Positions 1-6,371 of a DNA stretch of 8,459 bases are shown here, piece after piece. The DNA lies in the NCBI GenBank assembly GCA_013817655.1, contig JACDCJ010000075.1, forward strand, positions 1-8,459. Direction: 5' to 3'. Below the pieces are notes generated by a model that made no database searches, was not told the origin of the DNA, and was given only the letters and a program-made list of their open reading frames with translations. Made by a program: the position numbers and the translations under genes. The number at the start of each line of letters is the position of its first letter. Position 1 is the stretch's first letter. The stretch comes from Actinosomnolentus pattersoniae (SeqCode). Its GTDB lineage: Bacteria > Actinomycetota > UBA4738.

Positions 1-170
1 AGGACGAATCCGCCTAGGCGGACGCGCTCCCCCACCGCGTCGCCGCCCTTCCCGAGCAGCTCCGTCGGGGTGGCAAAGTAGACGAGATTGCCGGTCAGGC
101 CCTTCGCGGCGACCCAGCCGAGGCTCGCGAGGACGAGGCCGAGGACGAGGAAGATCCGGCCGCGCGTCAC
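1..170 (-). CDS. ccmE: Cytochrome c maturation protein CcmE, heme chaperone (N-terminal part, cut by window edge)
   Basis: Only the first 56 codons lie in the window; the gene continues past position 1. CcmE is a membrane-anchored periplasmic chaperone that binds heme covalently and passes it to the CcmF/H ligation machinery. The visible part has a short basic start, one membrane segment (about residues 5-22), then NLVYFATPTELLGK (28-41) and VGERVRLGGFV (46-56). These match the start of the CcmE beta-barrel, where E. coli has a similar YTP...E segment followed by RVGG. The start is a GTG at 168-170, 6 bp after the ccmD stop; no strong Shine-Dalgarno is visible, so translation may be coupled. 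The heme-binding His (or Cys in the CxxxY variant) lies outside the window and cannot be checked. The identification rests on these motifs plus position after ccmD. Confidence 0.87.
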   Translation of the reverse strand, partial: MTRGRIFLVLGLVLASLGWVAAKGLTGNLVYFATPTELLGKGGDAVGERVRLGGFV

Positions 171-176
171 GACACG

Positions 177-314
177 TCAGCGGGCACGCCGGGACGCGAT
201 CGCCGCCACGCGGGAGCGCGCCCGGCGGGCTCGGCCGAAGAGGCCGGCGACGTAGGCCCCCAGCGCCGCCGCGGTCAGCGCGTAACCCGCGATCACGTAC
301 CCCGCGTTATCCAC
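177..314 (-). CDS. ccmD: Heme exporter protein CcmD (45 aa)
   Basis: This is a very short gene between ccmC and ccmE, starting with GTG at 312-314 and ending TGA at 177-179. The product is 45 residues: a short N-terminus, one membrane helix (about residues 6-25, beginning YVIAGYALTAAALGAYVAG) and a strongly basic cytoplasmic tail with nine arginines. This is the standard CcmD layout: small, one helix with aromatic and alanine-rich N-terminal half, then a charged tail. In System I, CcmD sits in the CcmABCD complex and helps release heme-loaded CcmE. Its first 8 bp overlap the end of ccmC, so translation is probably coupled. Sequence conservation in CcmD is low, so the call depends on topology and on its exact place in ccmABCDE order. 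Confidence 0.85.
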   Translation of the reverse strand: MDNAGYVIAGYALTAAALGAYVAGLFGRARRARSRVAAIASRRAR

Positions 315-1083
315 CGGCCGGGGCCTCCACCGGTAGGTCCACGTCCTGCATCAGTCGATCGACCGGCTCCCCGAGCCGGGGCGACAGCGCCTCGGCCACC
401 ACCCGCTCCTCCAGCCGGCCGACGCGGAGCCGAAACGCCACCAGATACAGGTAGACGAGCGTGAAGGCCGCGACGGCGACCAGGAGCGCCGCCAGCATGA
501 TGGGAGCGATGGTGGGCTTCCCCAGCCTCGCAACGGTCGGCAGCTGATGGAGGGAGCGCCACCACAGCACCGAGAGGTGGACGATGGGCACGTCGAGGAA
601 GCCGACGATCCCCACGACCGCACCCCATCTCGCCCGGCGCGCCGGACTGTCGGGGAGGCGCCGGACCGCCAGGTACCCGACGTAGATCAAGAGCAGGATG
701 GCGGTCGTGGTCAGCCGCGGGTCCCACGTCCACCAGGTCCCCCACACCGGCTTTCCCCAGAGCGCTCCGAGGGCGATGGTGAGCGCGGTGAACAGCACGC
801 CAACCTCCGCCGAAGCGACGGCGAGCCGGTCCCAACGGGTCTTCTTCGTGACCAGGTAGGCGATGCTCGACGCGAACACGACGCCGAAAGCGAGGTAGGC
901 GAGCCAGGCGGCGGGCACGTGAACGTACATGAGGCGCTGGACCTCTCCCTGCTCGGCATCCGGGGGCGCGATCACGAGGGAGAAGACCGCGCTGACGGCC
1001 AGCGCGGTCAGCGCGGACCACCCGAGCAGCCGTTCGCCACGGCGAGCCGTGACCTTTCCCATCAAGCGTTCGGCCGCGACCAT
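307..1083 (-). CDS. ccmC: Heme exporter / heme-handling protein CcmC
   Basis: The 258-residue membrane protein belongs to the heme-handling protein family. CcmC presents heme to CcmE on the outer face of the membrane. The diagnostic tryptophan-rich motif WGTWWTWD is at residues 114-121. The two expected external heme-ligand histidines are visible: His55 in YVHVP and His169 in IVHLSVLWW (equivalents of E. coli His60 and His184). About six membrane helices can be seen, at roughly 18-39, 57-78, 91-109, 125-140, 155-173 and 193-217. The chosen ATG at 1081-1083 overlaps the ccmB stop by one base (TGATG); an internal ATG at residue 8 is an alternative. The C-terminal tail of about 40 residues is hydrophilic. 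CcsA/ResC shares the WWD motif, but the flanking ccmA, B, D and E genes settle the assignment. Confidence 0.95.
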   Translation of the reverse strand: MVAAERLMGKVTARRGERLLGWSALTALAVSAVFSLVIAPPDAEQGEVQRLMYVHVPAAWLAYLAFGVVFASSIAYLVTKKTRWDRLAVASAEVGVLFTALTIALGALWGKPVWGTWWTWDPRLTTTAILLLIYVGYLAVRRLPDSPARRARWGAVVGIVGFLDVPIVHLSVLWWRSLHQLPTVARLGKPTIAPIMLAALLVAVAAFTLVYLYLVAFRLRVGRLEERVVAEALSPRLGEPVDRLMQDVDLPVEAPAGG

Positions 1084-1757
1084 CAGTCCTCCAGGAGGTA
1101 GCCGTAGACCAGCGTACCCGTCGATAGGAAGACGACGTCGAAGGCGAGCAGGAGCCCCAGCCAGGAGCCCCCGCCTCCCCCGGGGGACCCCGTGGCGAGC
1201 GCAGTCGCGCGCACCGCCGCCACCAGGACCGGCGTCGCCAGAGGAAGGACCAGCAGCGGGAAGACTGCCTCGCGAGCCCGGGCCGACTCCGTTAGCACCC
1301 CGAAGAGGCTCCCCACCCCGGCGAGCCCGATGGTGCCCAGGACGAACGCCCCTGCCAGCACGGCCGGCTCGGACCCCAGAGAGAGCCCGAAGAGCGCCGA
1401 GACGAGCAACACCACGACCACCTCCAGCACCAGCAGCTGGCCGGCGACCGCCGCGGCCTTGCCGAGGAAGACCGCGGCCTTGTCGACGGGCGCGAGGAGA
1501 AGCCCCTCGAGCGCACCGTCCTCGCCCTCGGCCTCGTACGACCGGCGGAACGAGAGGATGGACGCGAACAGCACCGCGAGCCAGAGCAGGCCGGGAGCCG
1601 TCTCCTGGAGCAGCGTTCGTCCCGGCCCGATCGATAGCCCGAAGGCGATCAGGACGGTGGCCGCGAACGGAAGGACGGCCCCGAGCGCGTACCGGCTGCG
1701 GGCCTCGATGCGGACGTCCTTCGCGGCGACCGCGACGACCTCTCGAAAGAGCTTCAC
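1083..1757 (-). CDS. ccmB: Heme exporter protein CcmB (ABC permease)
   Basis: The 224-residue product is the usual CcmB size (E. coli about 220). It is the membrane partner of the CcmA ATPase; the CcmAB complex uses ATP to release holo-CcmE from CcmC/D. After an N-terminal amphipathic stretch with KDVRIEARSRY (13-23), about six hydrophobic segments follow at roughly 25-43, 54-70, 104-126, 131-155, 163-184 and 198-220. Family-like features are EGEDGALEGLLLAP (77-90), matching the conserved cytoplasmic loop that contacts CcmA, and the segment PLLVLPLATPVLV (167-179). The start is GTG at 1755-1757, inside a 4-bp GTGA overlap with the ccmA stop, which implies translational coupling. A short glycine run (residues 193-197) precedes the last helix. 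Confidence 0.94.
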   Translation of the reverse strand: MKLFREVVAVAAKDVRIEARSRYALGAVLPFAATVLIAFGLSIGPGRTLLQETAPGLLWLAVLFASILSFRRSYEAEGEDGALEGLLLAPVDKAAVFLGKAAAVAGQLLVLEVVVVLLVSALFGLSLGSEPAVLAGAFVLGTIGLAGVGSLFGVLTESARAREAVFPLLVLPLATPVLVAAVRATALATGSPGGGGGSWLGLLLAFDVVFLSTGTLVYGYLLED

Positions 1758-2500
1758 CCGGCGGTCACCTGGTCGCGGCCCGAGCGGCGTGCCGGCTCGC
1801 CCGGCAGCATTCGGCCCTGCTCCATGTGCACGGTTCGATCGGCGATCGCGCCCCTCGTGGGGTCGTGCGTGGCGAGCACGACGGTCCGCCCGTCCGCCCT
1901 CGCCGCCGTGATCGCTTCGTCGACCACTTCCTTCGCATCGGCGTCCAGGCCCGCGTAGGGCTCGTCGAGCAACAGCAGCTCTGGCTCGCGCATGAGCGCG
2001 CGGGCGACGGCCACGCGCTGGCGCATCCCCTGCGAGAACGCGCGAACCCGCTCGCCGGCCACGTCGAGCAGGCCGACGCGCTCCAGAACCGCGCCGATCC
2101 CGTCTTGGTCGATCCCGTAGAGCACGCAGGCGAACCTCAGGTTCTCGCGCGCCGAGAGGTCCTCGTAAAGGCGGGTCCGATGGCCGAGGAGCTCGGTGCG
2201 TCGGCGGATCTCGTCCCGCTCCCGCGAGAGGTCGAAGCCGAGGACGGAGCCCCCCCCGTAGGTGGGCGAGAGGGCGGTCCCCATCACGCGGAGGAGGGTG
2301 CTCTTGCCCGCTCCGTTCGGGCCCCGAACGAGAAGCGTCTCCCCCCGGTCGACCGTGAGGGTCACTCGCACCAGGGCCGGCGACATGCCGAAGACCCTGG
2401 TGACGCCCGAGAGCTCTATGGCGGCAGCGCCGCGCCGGTCTGGGATCGAACCGGGACGGGAGGCGGGCAACAGCGCGTTCGAGGCTCCCGAGGAGGACAC
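1754..2500 (-). CDS. ccmA: Cytochrome c maturation ATP-binding protein CcmA
   Basis: This is an ABC-type ATPase of 248 residues. Walker A GPNGAGKST is at 60-68, the ABC signature region FSQGMRQR at 155-162, Walker B LLLLDE at 175-180 and the H-loop His212 in ATHD. LLGHRTRLYEDLSAREN (104-120) resembles the Q-loop region of CcmA proteins, which carry a GH motif there. Together with CcmB it forms the ATP-driven part of the System I heme-delivery complex on the cytoplasmic face. The GTG start at 2498-2500 has no clear Shine-Dalgarno, and the first roughly 25 residues are low-complexity and unlike the family, so the true start may be further in (for example the TTG at codon 11). The gene lies 49 bp after the CstB-like gene, so the two may share a transcript. 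A small inverted repeat (GCGGT/ACCGC, 2501-2518) precedes the start. Confidence 0.93.
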   Translation of the reverse strand: MSSSGASNALLPASRPGSIPDRRGAAAIELSGVTRVFGMSPALVRVTLTVDRGETLLVRGPNGAGKSTLLRVMGTALSPTYGGGSVLGFDLSRERDEIRRRTELLGHRTRLYEDLSARENLRFACVLYGIDQDGIGAVLERVGLLDVAGERVRAFSQGMRQRVAVARALMREPELLLLDEPYAGLDADAKEVVDEAITAARADGRTVVLATHDPTRGAIADRTVHMEQGRMLPGEPARRSGRDQVTAG

Positions 2501-2549
2501 GCGGTCAAAGGCTACCGCAGCGGATGCCCGACCGGAGGGGATGCAGAGG

Positions 2550-3938
2550 TCAGGCCGATGCGGGATCGGCGCAGTCGCGCAGCCAGTCGGCGACGCCGCC
2601 GCTCACGACCGAGCGGACGGCGACGCCCTCGCGGTCGAGGATGCTCGCGGCGATGGAGGCGCGCTGGCCGCTCGCGCACGCGACCCAGAGCTCATCGTCC
2701 CCAGAGGGGACTTCACCCACCCGCTCGGGAAGGTCGCCGACGAAGATGTGCCGGCTGCCCGGGATGTGGCCCGCGTCCCACTCCTTCTCCTGACGGACGT
2801 CCAGGACGCGTGGCGGGGTCCCGCCCGCCTGCGCGGCGCACAGGTCGTCGATGTCGGCGGTGCCGAACGACCGAACCTCCAGCCCCGCCCCCTCCCAGGC
2901 GCGGATGCCGCCCCGGAGGTAACCCTCCACGCGCTCGTACCCGATTCGGGCGAGCTGGGTCGCGGCCTCGCCGAGCCGGGCGGCCTCCGGATCCGGGAGG
3001 ACGAGCACCAGGGGATCGTTGAACGTGACTATCCATCCCACATAGCTCGCGAACTGGTTGCCCACCTCGATGTTGATGGATCGGGGGAGGTGGGCGAGGG
3101 CGAACTCCTTCCGGTTCCGGGCATCGACGACCCACGCTCCGGCGTCGATCCTCCTCTGGACCTCCTCGGGACCAAGGGCCGCGGGTGCGGAGATCTCGCT
3201 CATCGGGCGGGGCCCGGCCCGGTTGATCGGCGCCATGTTCCAGTAATAGGTGGGGTAGGCGAGTAGCCCGGAGAGCTGCTGCCCGATGAACGACTCCTCG
3301 TCGGGCGCCGAGAGCGCGGCGTTCCGGCCGCGCTCCTCGCGCAGCGTCGACGTCCGCTCCTTGGGCCCCGAGCCGGTCCCACAGAAGCTTCCCTGTCCGT
3401 GGGTCGGGAGTACCTCGACGCCGTCGGGCAGCGCGGAGAGGCGCCGCAGCGTTCGGTACTGGAACCTGGTGAGCTGCTCCGTCAGCTCGGGACCGAGCAG
3501 GTCCGTCCGGCCGGCGCCGCCCACCATGAGGCTTCCGCCTGTGAAGACGCCGATCGGAACGTCGGTCGCGTCGTAGAGCAGGTAGCAGGTGTGCTCGGGG
3601 GTATGCCCCGGCGTCTCCATGGCCACGAGTCGGAGTGCCCCGACCCGGATCTCGTCGCCCTCCTTCACCCCTCGGTACGGGAAGGCGTAGTTACCGTCCG
3701 CGGGAGCCACTATCTCCGCGCCGGTAGCCCTCGACGCGTCGAAGGCGCCCGACACGTAGTCGTTGTGGACGTGCGTCTCCAGGATGGAGCGGACCGAGGC
3801 TCCTCGAGCGTCCGCGAGGGAGAGCAGGCGTCCGACGTCTCGCTGGGGATCCACCAGTGCAGCCTCGCCATCGGAGGCGATCAGGTAGCTGTTGTCACCG
3901 AGCCCCGGCGTGACGACCACTTCCAAGTCCACATCCAT
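2550..3938 (-). CDS. CstB-like persulfide dioxygenase-sulfurtransferase: MBL fold plus two rhodanese domains
   Basis: The 462-residue cytoplasmic enzyme has three domains. The N-terminal metallo-beta-lactamase fold (about 1-230) contains HVHND with His56, His58 and Asp60, then TPGHT with His112 and PTHGQGSFCG with His180 and Cys186. The middle rhodanese-like domain (about 256-353) has DARNRKEF, but its catalytic loop reads LVLVLPDPE with no cysteine, so it is a pseudo-rhodanese. The last domain (about 375-456) has VLDVRQEKEWDAGHIPGS and the active loop CASGQRAS with Cys421. This order is that of S. aureus CstB (about 444 aa), which oxidises persulfides and releases thiosulfate. One oddity is that the ETHE1-type ligand motif FTGD reads FTGG here (Gly135). 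The ATG at 3936-3938 has GGAG at a 10-nt spacing; the ATG at 3945-3947 is an alternative, only 1 nt from it. Neighbours suggest sulfide detoxification linked to respiration. Confidence 0.85.
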   Translation of the reverse strand: MDVDLEVVVTPGLGDNSYLIASDGEAALVDPQRDVGRLLSLADARGASVRSILETHVHNDYVSGAFDASRATGAEIVAPADGNYAFPYRGVKEGDEIRVGALRLVAMETPGHTPEHTCYLLYDATDVPIGVFTGGSLMVGGAGRTDLLGPELTEQLTRFQYRTLRRLSALPDGVEVLPTHGQGSFCGTGSGPKERTSTLREERGRNAALSAPDEESFIGQQLSGLLAYPTYYWNMAPINRAGPRPMSEISAPAALGPEEVQRRIDAGAWVVDARNRKEFALAHLPRSINIEVGNQFASYVGWIVTFNDPLVLVLPDPEAARLGEAATQLARIGYERVEGYLRGGIRAWEGAGLEVRSFGTADIDDLCAAQAGGTPPRVLDVRQEKEWDAGHIPGSRHIFVGDLPERVGEVPSGDDELWVACASGQRASIAASILDREGVAVRSVVSGGVADWLRDCADPASA

Positions 3939-4020
3939 GGTCGTCATTCTCCCCCGCCCCGCCGCGCCCGCACACCGGCCCCTGTTGTCGTCCTCCCGGA
4001 AGCGGCGGGAGACTGGGGGC
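3939..4020. promoter_or_regulatory. Divergent intergenic region between the CstB-like gene and ctaC
   Basis: About 80 bp separate the two divergent starts, so promoters for the cstB-ccm direction and for the ctaC-ctaD-ctaF direction should lie here or inside the opposite gene. The region is very C/G rich. I see the ribosome binding sites of both genes (GGGGGAG on the minus strand at 3949-3955; GGGAG on the plus strand at 4007-4011) but no convincing -10/-35 pair and no recognisable operator. The regulatory role is inferred from gene layout only. Confidence 0.5.
3993..4011 (+). promoter_or_regulatory. Hairpin covering the ctaC Shine-Dalgarno
   Basis: The arms CTCCCG (3993-3998) and CGGGAG (4006-4011) are perfectly complementary across a 7-nt loop. 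The right arm contains GGGAG, the likely ribosome binding site, 9 nt before the GTG start at 4021. If the leader RNA includes both arms, the six GC-rich pairs would hide the ribosome binding site. In a genome this GC-rich such a short repeat may be chance. Confidence 0.35.
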
Positions 4021-4716
4021 GTGCGCCGGATGCGGAGGTGGGCGGCCGTCGGCCTGGTGGGCCTCTCCGCGTGTGCTCCCGAGGGAGCGAGCTCCCAGGG
4101 GCAGGACATCTCGGACCTCTACCGCGTGTTCGTCTACGTCGCGATCGGCGTCGGCGCGATCGTGTACGGCCTCATCCTGTGGTCCGCGATCCGGTACCGG
4201 CGAAGGAGCGACGCCCTTCCGAAGCAGACGAGAGCCAACGTGCCCCTCGAGATCGTTTACACCGCGCTGCCGATCCTCATCGTTCTCGGGCTGTTCGTCC
4301 TCACCTTCCGCGTCGAGCGCGATGTCGACAGAGTCGCGTCCGAGCCGGCGCTCGTCGTGAACGTGTCCGGCTTTCAGTGGGGGTGGCGCTTCGAGTACCC
4401 GGAGAGCGGCATCTCGGTGGTCAGCACCCCTTCGGAATACCCAACGCTCGTGGTGCCCGCCGGAGAGACCGTTCGGATCAACCTGTCCTCCAACGACGTC
4501 ATCCATTCCTTCTACGTCCCCGATTTCCTGTTCAAGCGGGACACCGTTCCCGGCCAGCCGAACCGCTTCGACCTGTTGATCCCGGAGCCGGGCAGGTTCC
4601 GCGGTGCCTGCGCGGAGTTCTGCGGGGTCGACCACGGCGAGATGAACTTCTGGGTTGACGCGCTTCCGGCCACGGAGTTCGACGCGTGGATCGAGGAACG
4701 GGCGGGCGCGTCGTGA
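4021..4716 (+). CDS. ctaC: Cytochrome c oxidase subunit II (CtaC/CoxB), predicted lipoprotein
   Basis: This 231-residue subunit receives electrons from cytochrome c through the CuA centre and passes them to subunit I. The N-terminus has a short basic signal ending in a lipobox LSAC, with Cys18 as the likely lipidated residue. Two membrane helices follow (about 36-57 and 76-96), then the cupredoxin domain with FQWGWRFEYP (118-127). The CuA ligand set is complete: His162 in VIHSFYVP, then Cys197, Glu199, Cys201, His205 and Met208 in CAEFCGVDHGEM. The start at GTG 4021 is preferred because GGGAG lies 9 nt upstream; the ATG at 4030 would put it 18 nt away. The open frame continues upstream to 3892, but that part overlaps the divergent gene and precedes the signal sequence. 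There is no fused cytochrome c domain. The stop overlaps the ctaD start by 4 bp. Confidence 0.96.
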   Translation: MRRMRRWAAVGLVGLSACAPEGASSQGQDISDLYRVFVYVAIGVGAIVYGLILWSAIRYRRRSDALPKQTRANVPLEIVYTALPILIVLGLFVLTFRVERDVDRVASEPALVVNVSGFQWGWRFEYPESGISVVSTPSEYPTLVVPAGETVRINLSSNDVIHSFYVPDFLFKRDTVPGQPNRFDLLIPEPGRFRGACAEFCGVDHGEMNFWVDALPATEFDAWIEERAGAS

Positions 4717-6371
4717 GCGTGACGCTGGAGCGCCCGCCACCGACTCCCCCGCCCCTCCGGGCCCGCTCGGGAGGAATCCTCGAGTGGATCACGACGACCG
4801 ATCACAAGAAGATCGGCCTGCTCTACATCGGGACTACGTTCCTGTTCTTCCTCGCCGGAGGCCTCATGGCCCTCCTGATGCGGATCGAGCTCGCCGAGCC
4901 GGGCCTGCAGGTCCTGACCAAGAACGCCTACAACCAGCTGTTCACCATCCACGGCACGACCATGGTCTTCCTGTTCATCGCGCCCATGGGCCTCGGCCTG
5001 GCTAATTACTTCGTGCCGCTGCAGATCGGCGCGCCCGACATGGCGTTCCCGCGTCTGAACGCGCTCTCCTACTGGCTGTTCCTGGCCGGGGGCGCCACCA
5101 TCCTGCTGTCCTTCTTCGCCTCGGGTGGAGCATCCGCTGCGGGCTGGACGGCCTACTACCCGCTCTCCGGTCCCCAGGGCAGTCCCGGCCCGGGGGTCGA
5201 CCTGTGGATCATGGGCGTGCTACTCGCGAGCGCCTCCTCGGTCATGACCGCCGTGAATCTCATGGTTACGGCCTTCCTGCTGCGGGCCCCGGGCATGACG
5301 ATGTGGCGCCTTCCCCTCTTCGTTTGGAACATGATCATCACCTCGCTGATGATCCTGGTGTCGTTCCCCCCCATAACCGCCGGACTCTCGCTCCTGTTCA
5401 TCGACCGGCATCTCGGGGGCCACTTCTTCGATCCGGCTAGCGGGGGCTCGGTCGTCCTCTACCAGCATCTGTTCTGGTGGTTCGGCCACCCCGAGGTGTA
5501 CATCATGATCCTGCCGTTCTTCGGGATCGTGACCGACATCATCCCCGTGTTCTCGCGCAAGCCGGTCTTCGGCTACCTCGGCTTCGTGTTCGCCTCGCTC
5601 GCGATCGCGGGGCTCTCGATGTCGGTCTGGGCGCACCACATGTTCACGACGGGCGCGGTACTGAACCCCTTCTTCTCGATGATGTCCTTTCTGATAGCGG
5701 TCCCCACCGGGATCAAGTTCTTCAACTGGATCGGCACGATGTGGGGTGGCCAGATCCGGTTCGACACGCCCATGCTCTGGTGCCTCGGGTTCATGCTCAA
5801 CTTCCTGCTGGGGGGCATCACCGGCGTCATGGTCGCCTCGCCCCCCATCGACTTCGCGGTGCACGACACCTACTTCGTGGTGGCGCACTTCCACTACGTG
5901 CTCGCCGGGGGGAGCCTCTTCGGGATCTTCGCGGGGCTCTACTACTGGTTCCCGAAGATGACCGGGTTCCGGCTGAGCGAGCGCACCGGCAAGGCGGTGT
6001 TCGTCCTCGTCTTCGTGGGATTCAACCTCAGCTTCTTCGGGATGCACCTGCTCGGGCTGCGGGGGATGCAGCGCCGGATCGCCGACTATCCGGCGGACGT
6101 GGGCTGGACCTGGCTCAACCAGATCGCGACGCTCGGGACCGTCATCATGGGGATCGGCGTCGTGCTGTTCGCGTGGAACGTCTTGGAAGCGTTCCGCGGG
6201 CGCCGGCCCGCCGGCGACGACCCCTGGGAGGGATACACGCTGGAGTGGTCCACCACGTCCCCGCCCCCCGAGCACAACTTCACATGGCTGCCGCCGATCC
6301 GCTCGGAGCGGCCGCTCTTCGACTGGCGGCAGCGGGACAAGGACATGGGCGCCGAGGAGGTCCGGAAGTGA
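4713..6371 (+). CDS. ctaD: Cytochrome c oxidase subunit I (CtaD/CoxA), aa3-type, A-family
   Basis: This is the catalytic heme-copper subunit, 552 residues with about twelve membrane helices, which reduces O2 to water and pumps protons. Ligands visible are low-spin heme His80 (TIHGTTM) and His394, high-spin heme a3 His392 (VVAHFHYVL), and CuB His259, His308 and His309 (FGHPEVY, WAHHMFT). Tyr263 is the residue expected to be cross-linked to His259. Glu261 in HPEVY marks the A1 type with a D-channel, whose entry Asp109 is in GAPDMAFPRLN. The K-channel lysine is Lys335 in PTGIKFF. The C-terminal tail with SPPPEHNFTWLP and IRSERPLFDW is like that of actinobacterial CtaD. The start is the GTG at 4713, in a GTGA overlap with ctaC; an in-frame GTG at 4686 lies well inside ctaC, and another at 4719 is possible. 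Confidence 0.97.
   Translation: MSVTLERPPPTPPPLRARSGGILEWITTTDHKKIGLLYIGTTFLFFLAGGLMALLMRIELAEPGLQVLTKNAYNQLFTIHGTTMVFLFIAPMGLGLANYFVPLQIGAPDMAFPRLNALSYWLFLAGGATILLSFFASGGASAAGWTAYYPLSGPQGSPGPGVDLWIMGVLLASASSVMTAVNLMVTAFLLRAPGMTMWRLPLFVWNMIITSLMILVSFPPITAGLSLLFIDRHLGGHFFDPASGGSVVLYQHLFWWFGHPEVYIMILPFFGIVTDIIPVFSRKPVFGYLGFVFASLAIAGLSMSVWAHHMFTTGAVLNPFFSMMSFLIAVPTGIKFFNWIGTMWGGQIRFDTPMLWCLGFMLNFLLGGITGVMVASPPIDFAVHDTYFVVAHFHYVLAGGSLFGIFAGLYYWFPKMTGFRLSERTGKAVFVLVFVGFNLSFFGMHLLGLRGMQRRIADYPADVGWTWLNQIATLGTVIMGIGVVLFAWNVLEAFRGRRPAGDDPWEGYTLEWSTTSPPPEHNFTWLPPIRSERPLFDWRQRDKDMGAEEVRK

Noticed and set aside
2440..2462. tRNA T-loop-like GGTTCGATCC on the minus strand near the ccmA start
   Set aside because: The flanking bases do not form the 5-bp T-stem, and no anticodon or acceptor stem fits. 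It lies in the ccmA frame, so it is chance.
929..3022. Very long plus-strand open frame (697 codons) opposite the ccm genes and part of the CstB-like gene
   Set aside because: It is Arg/Pro/Gly-rich, shows no domain, and lies antisense to five well-identified genes. Long antisense frames are expected in DNA this GC-rich.
3985..4014. Possible promoter TTGTCG with GAGACT at an 18-bp spacing before ctaC
   Set aside because: The -10 match is poor, and it overlaps the ribosome binding site, leaving almost no leader.
3892..4020. N-terminal extension of the ctaC frame from an upstream start at 3892
   Set aside because: It would put 43 residues before the lipoprotein signal and overlap the divergent gene.
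3939..4109. N-terminal extension of the CstB-like frame (57 further codons up to 4109)
   Set aside because: It would overlap the ctaC coding region, its sequence is not conserved-looking, and the ribosome binding site supports the inner ATG.
3399..4658. Plus-strand frame of 419 codons over the CstB-like gene and ctaC
   Set aside because: It overlaps two confident genes in the wrong frame, and its composition is not protein-like.
5220..6275. Minus-strand frame of 351 codons inside ctaD
   Set aside because: The product is Glu/His/Arg/Pro-rich without motifs, and it mirrors the third-position GC of ctaD.
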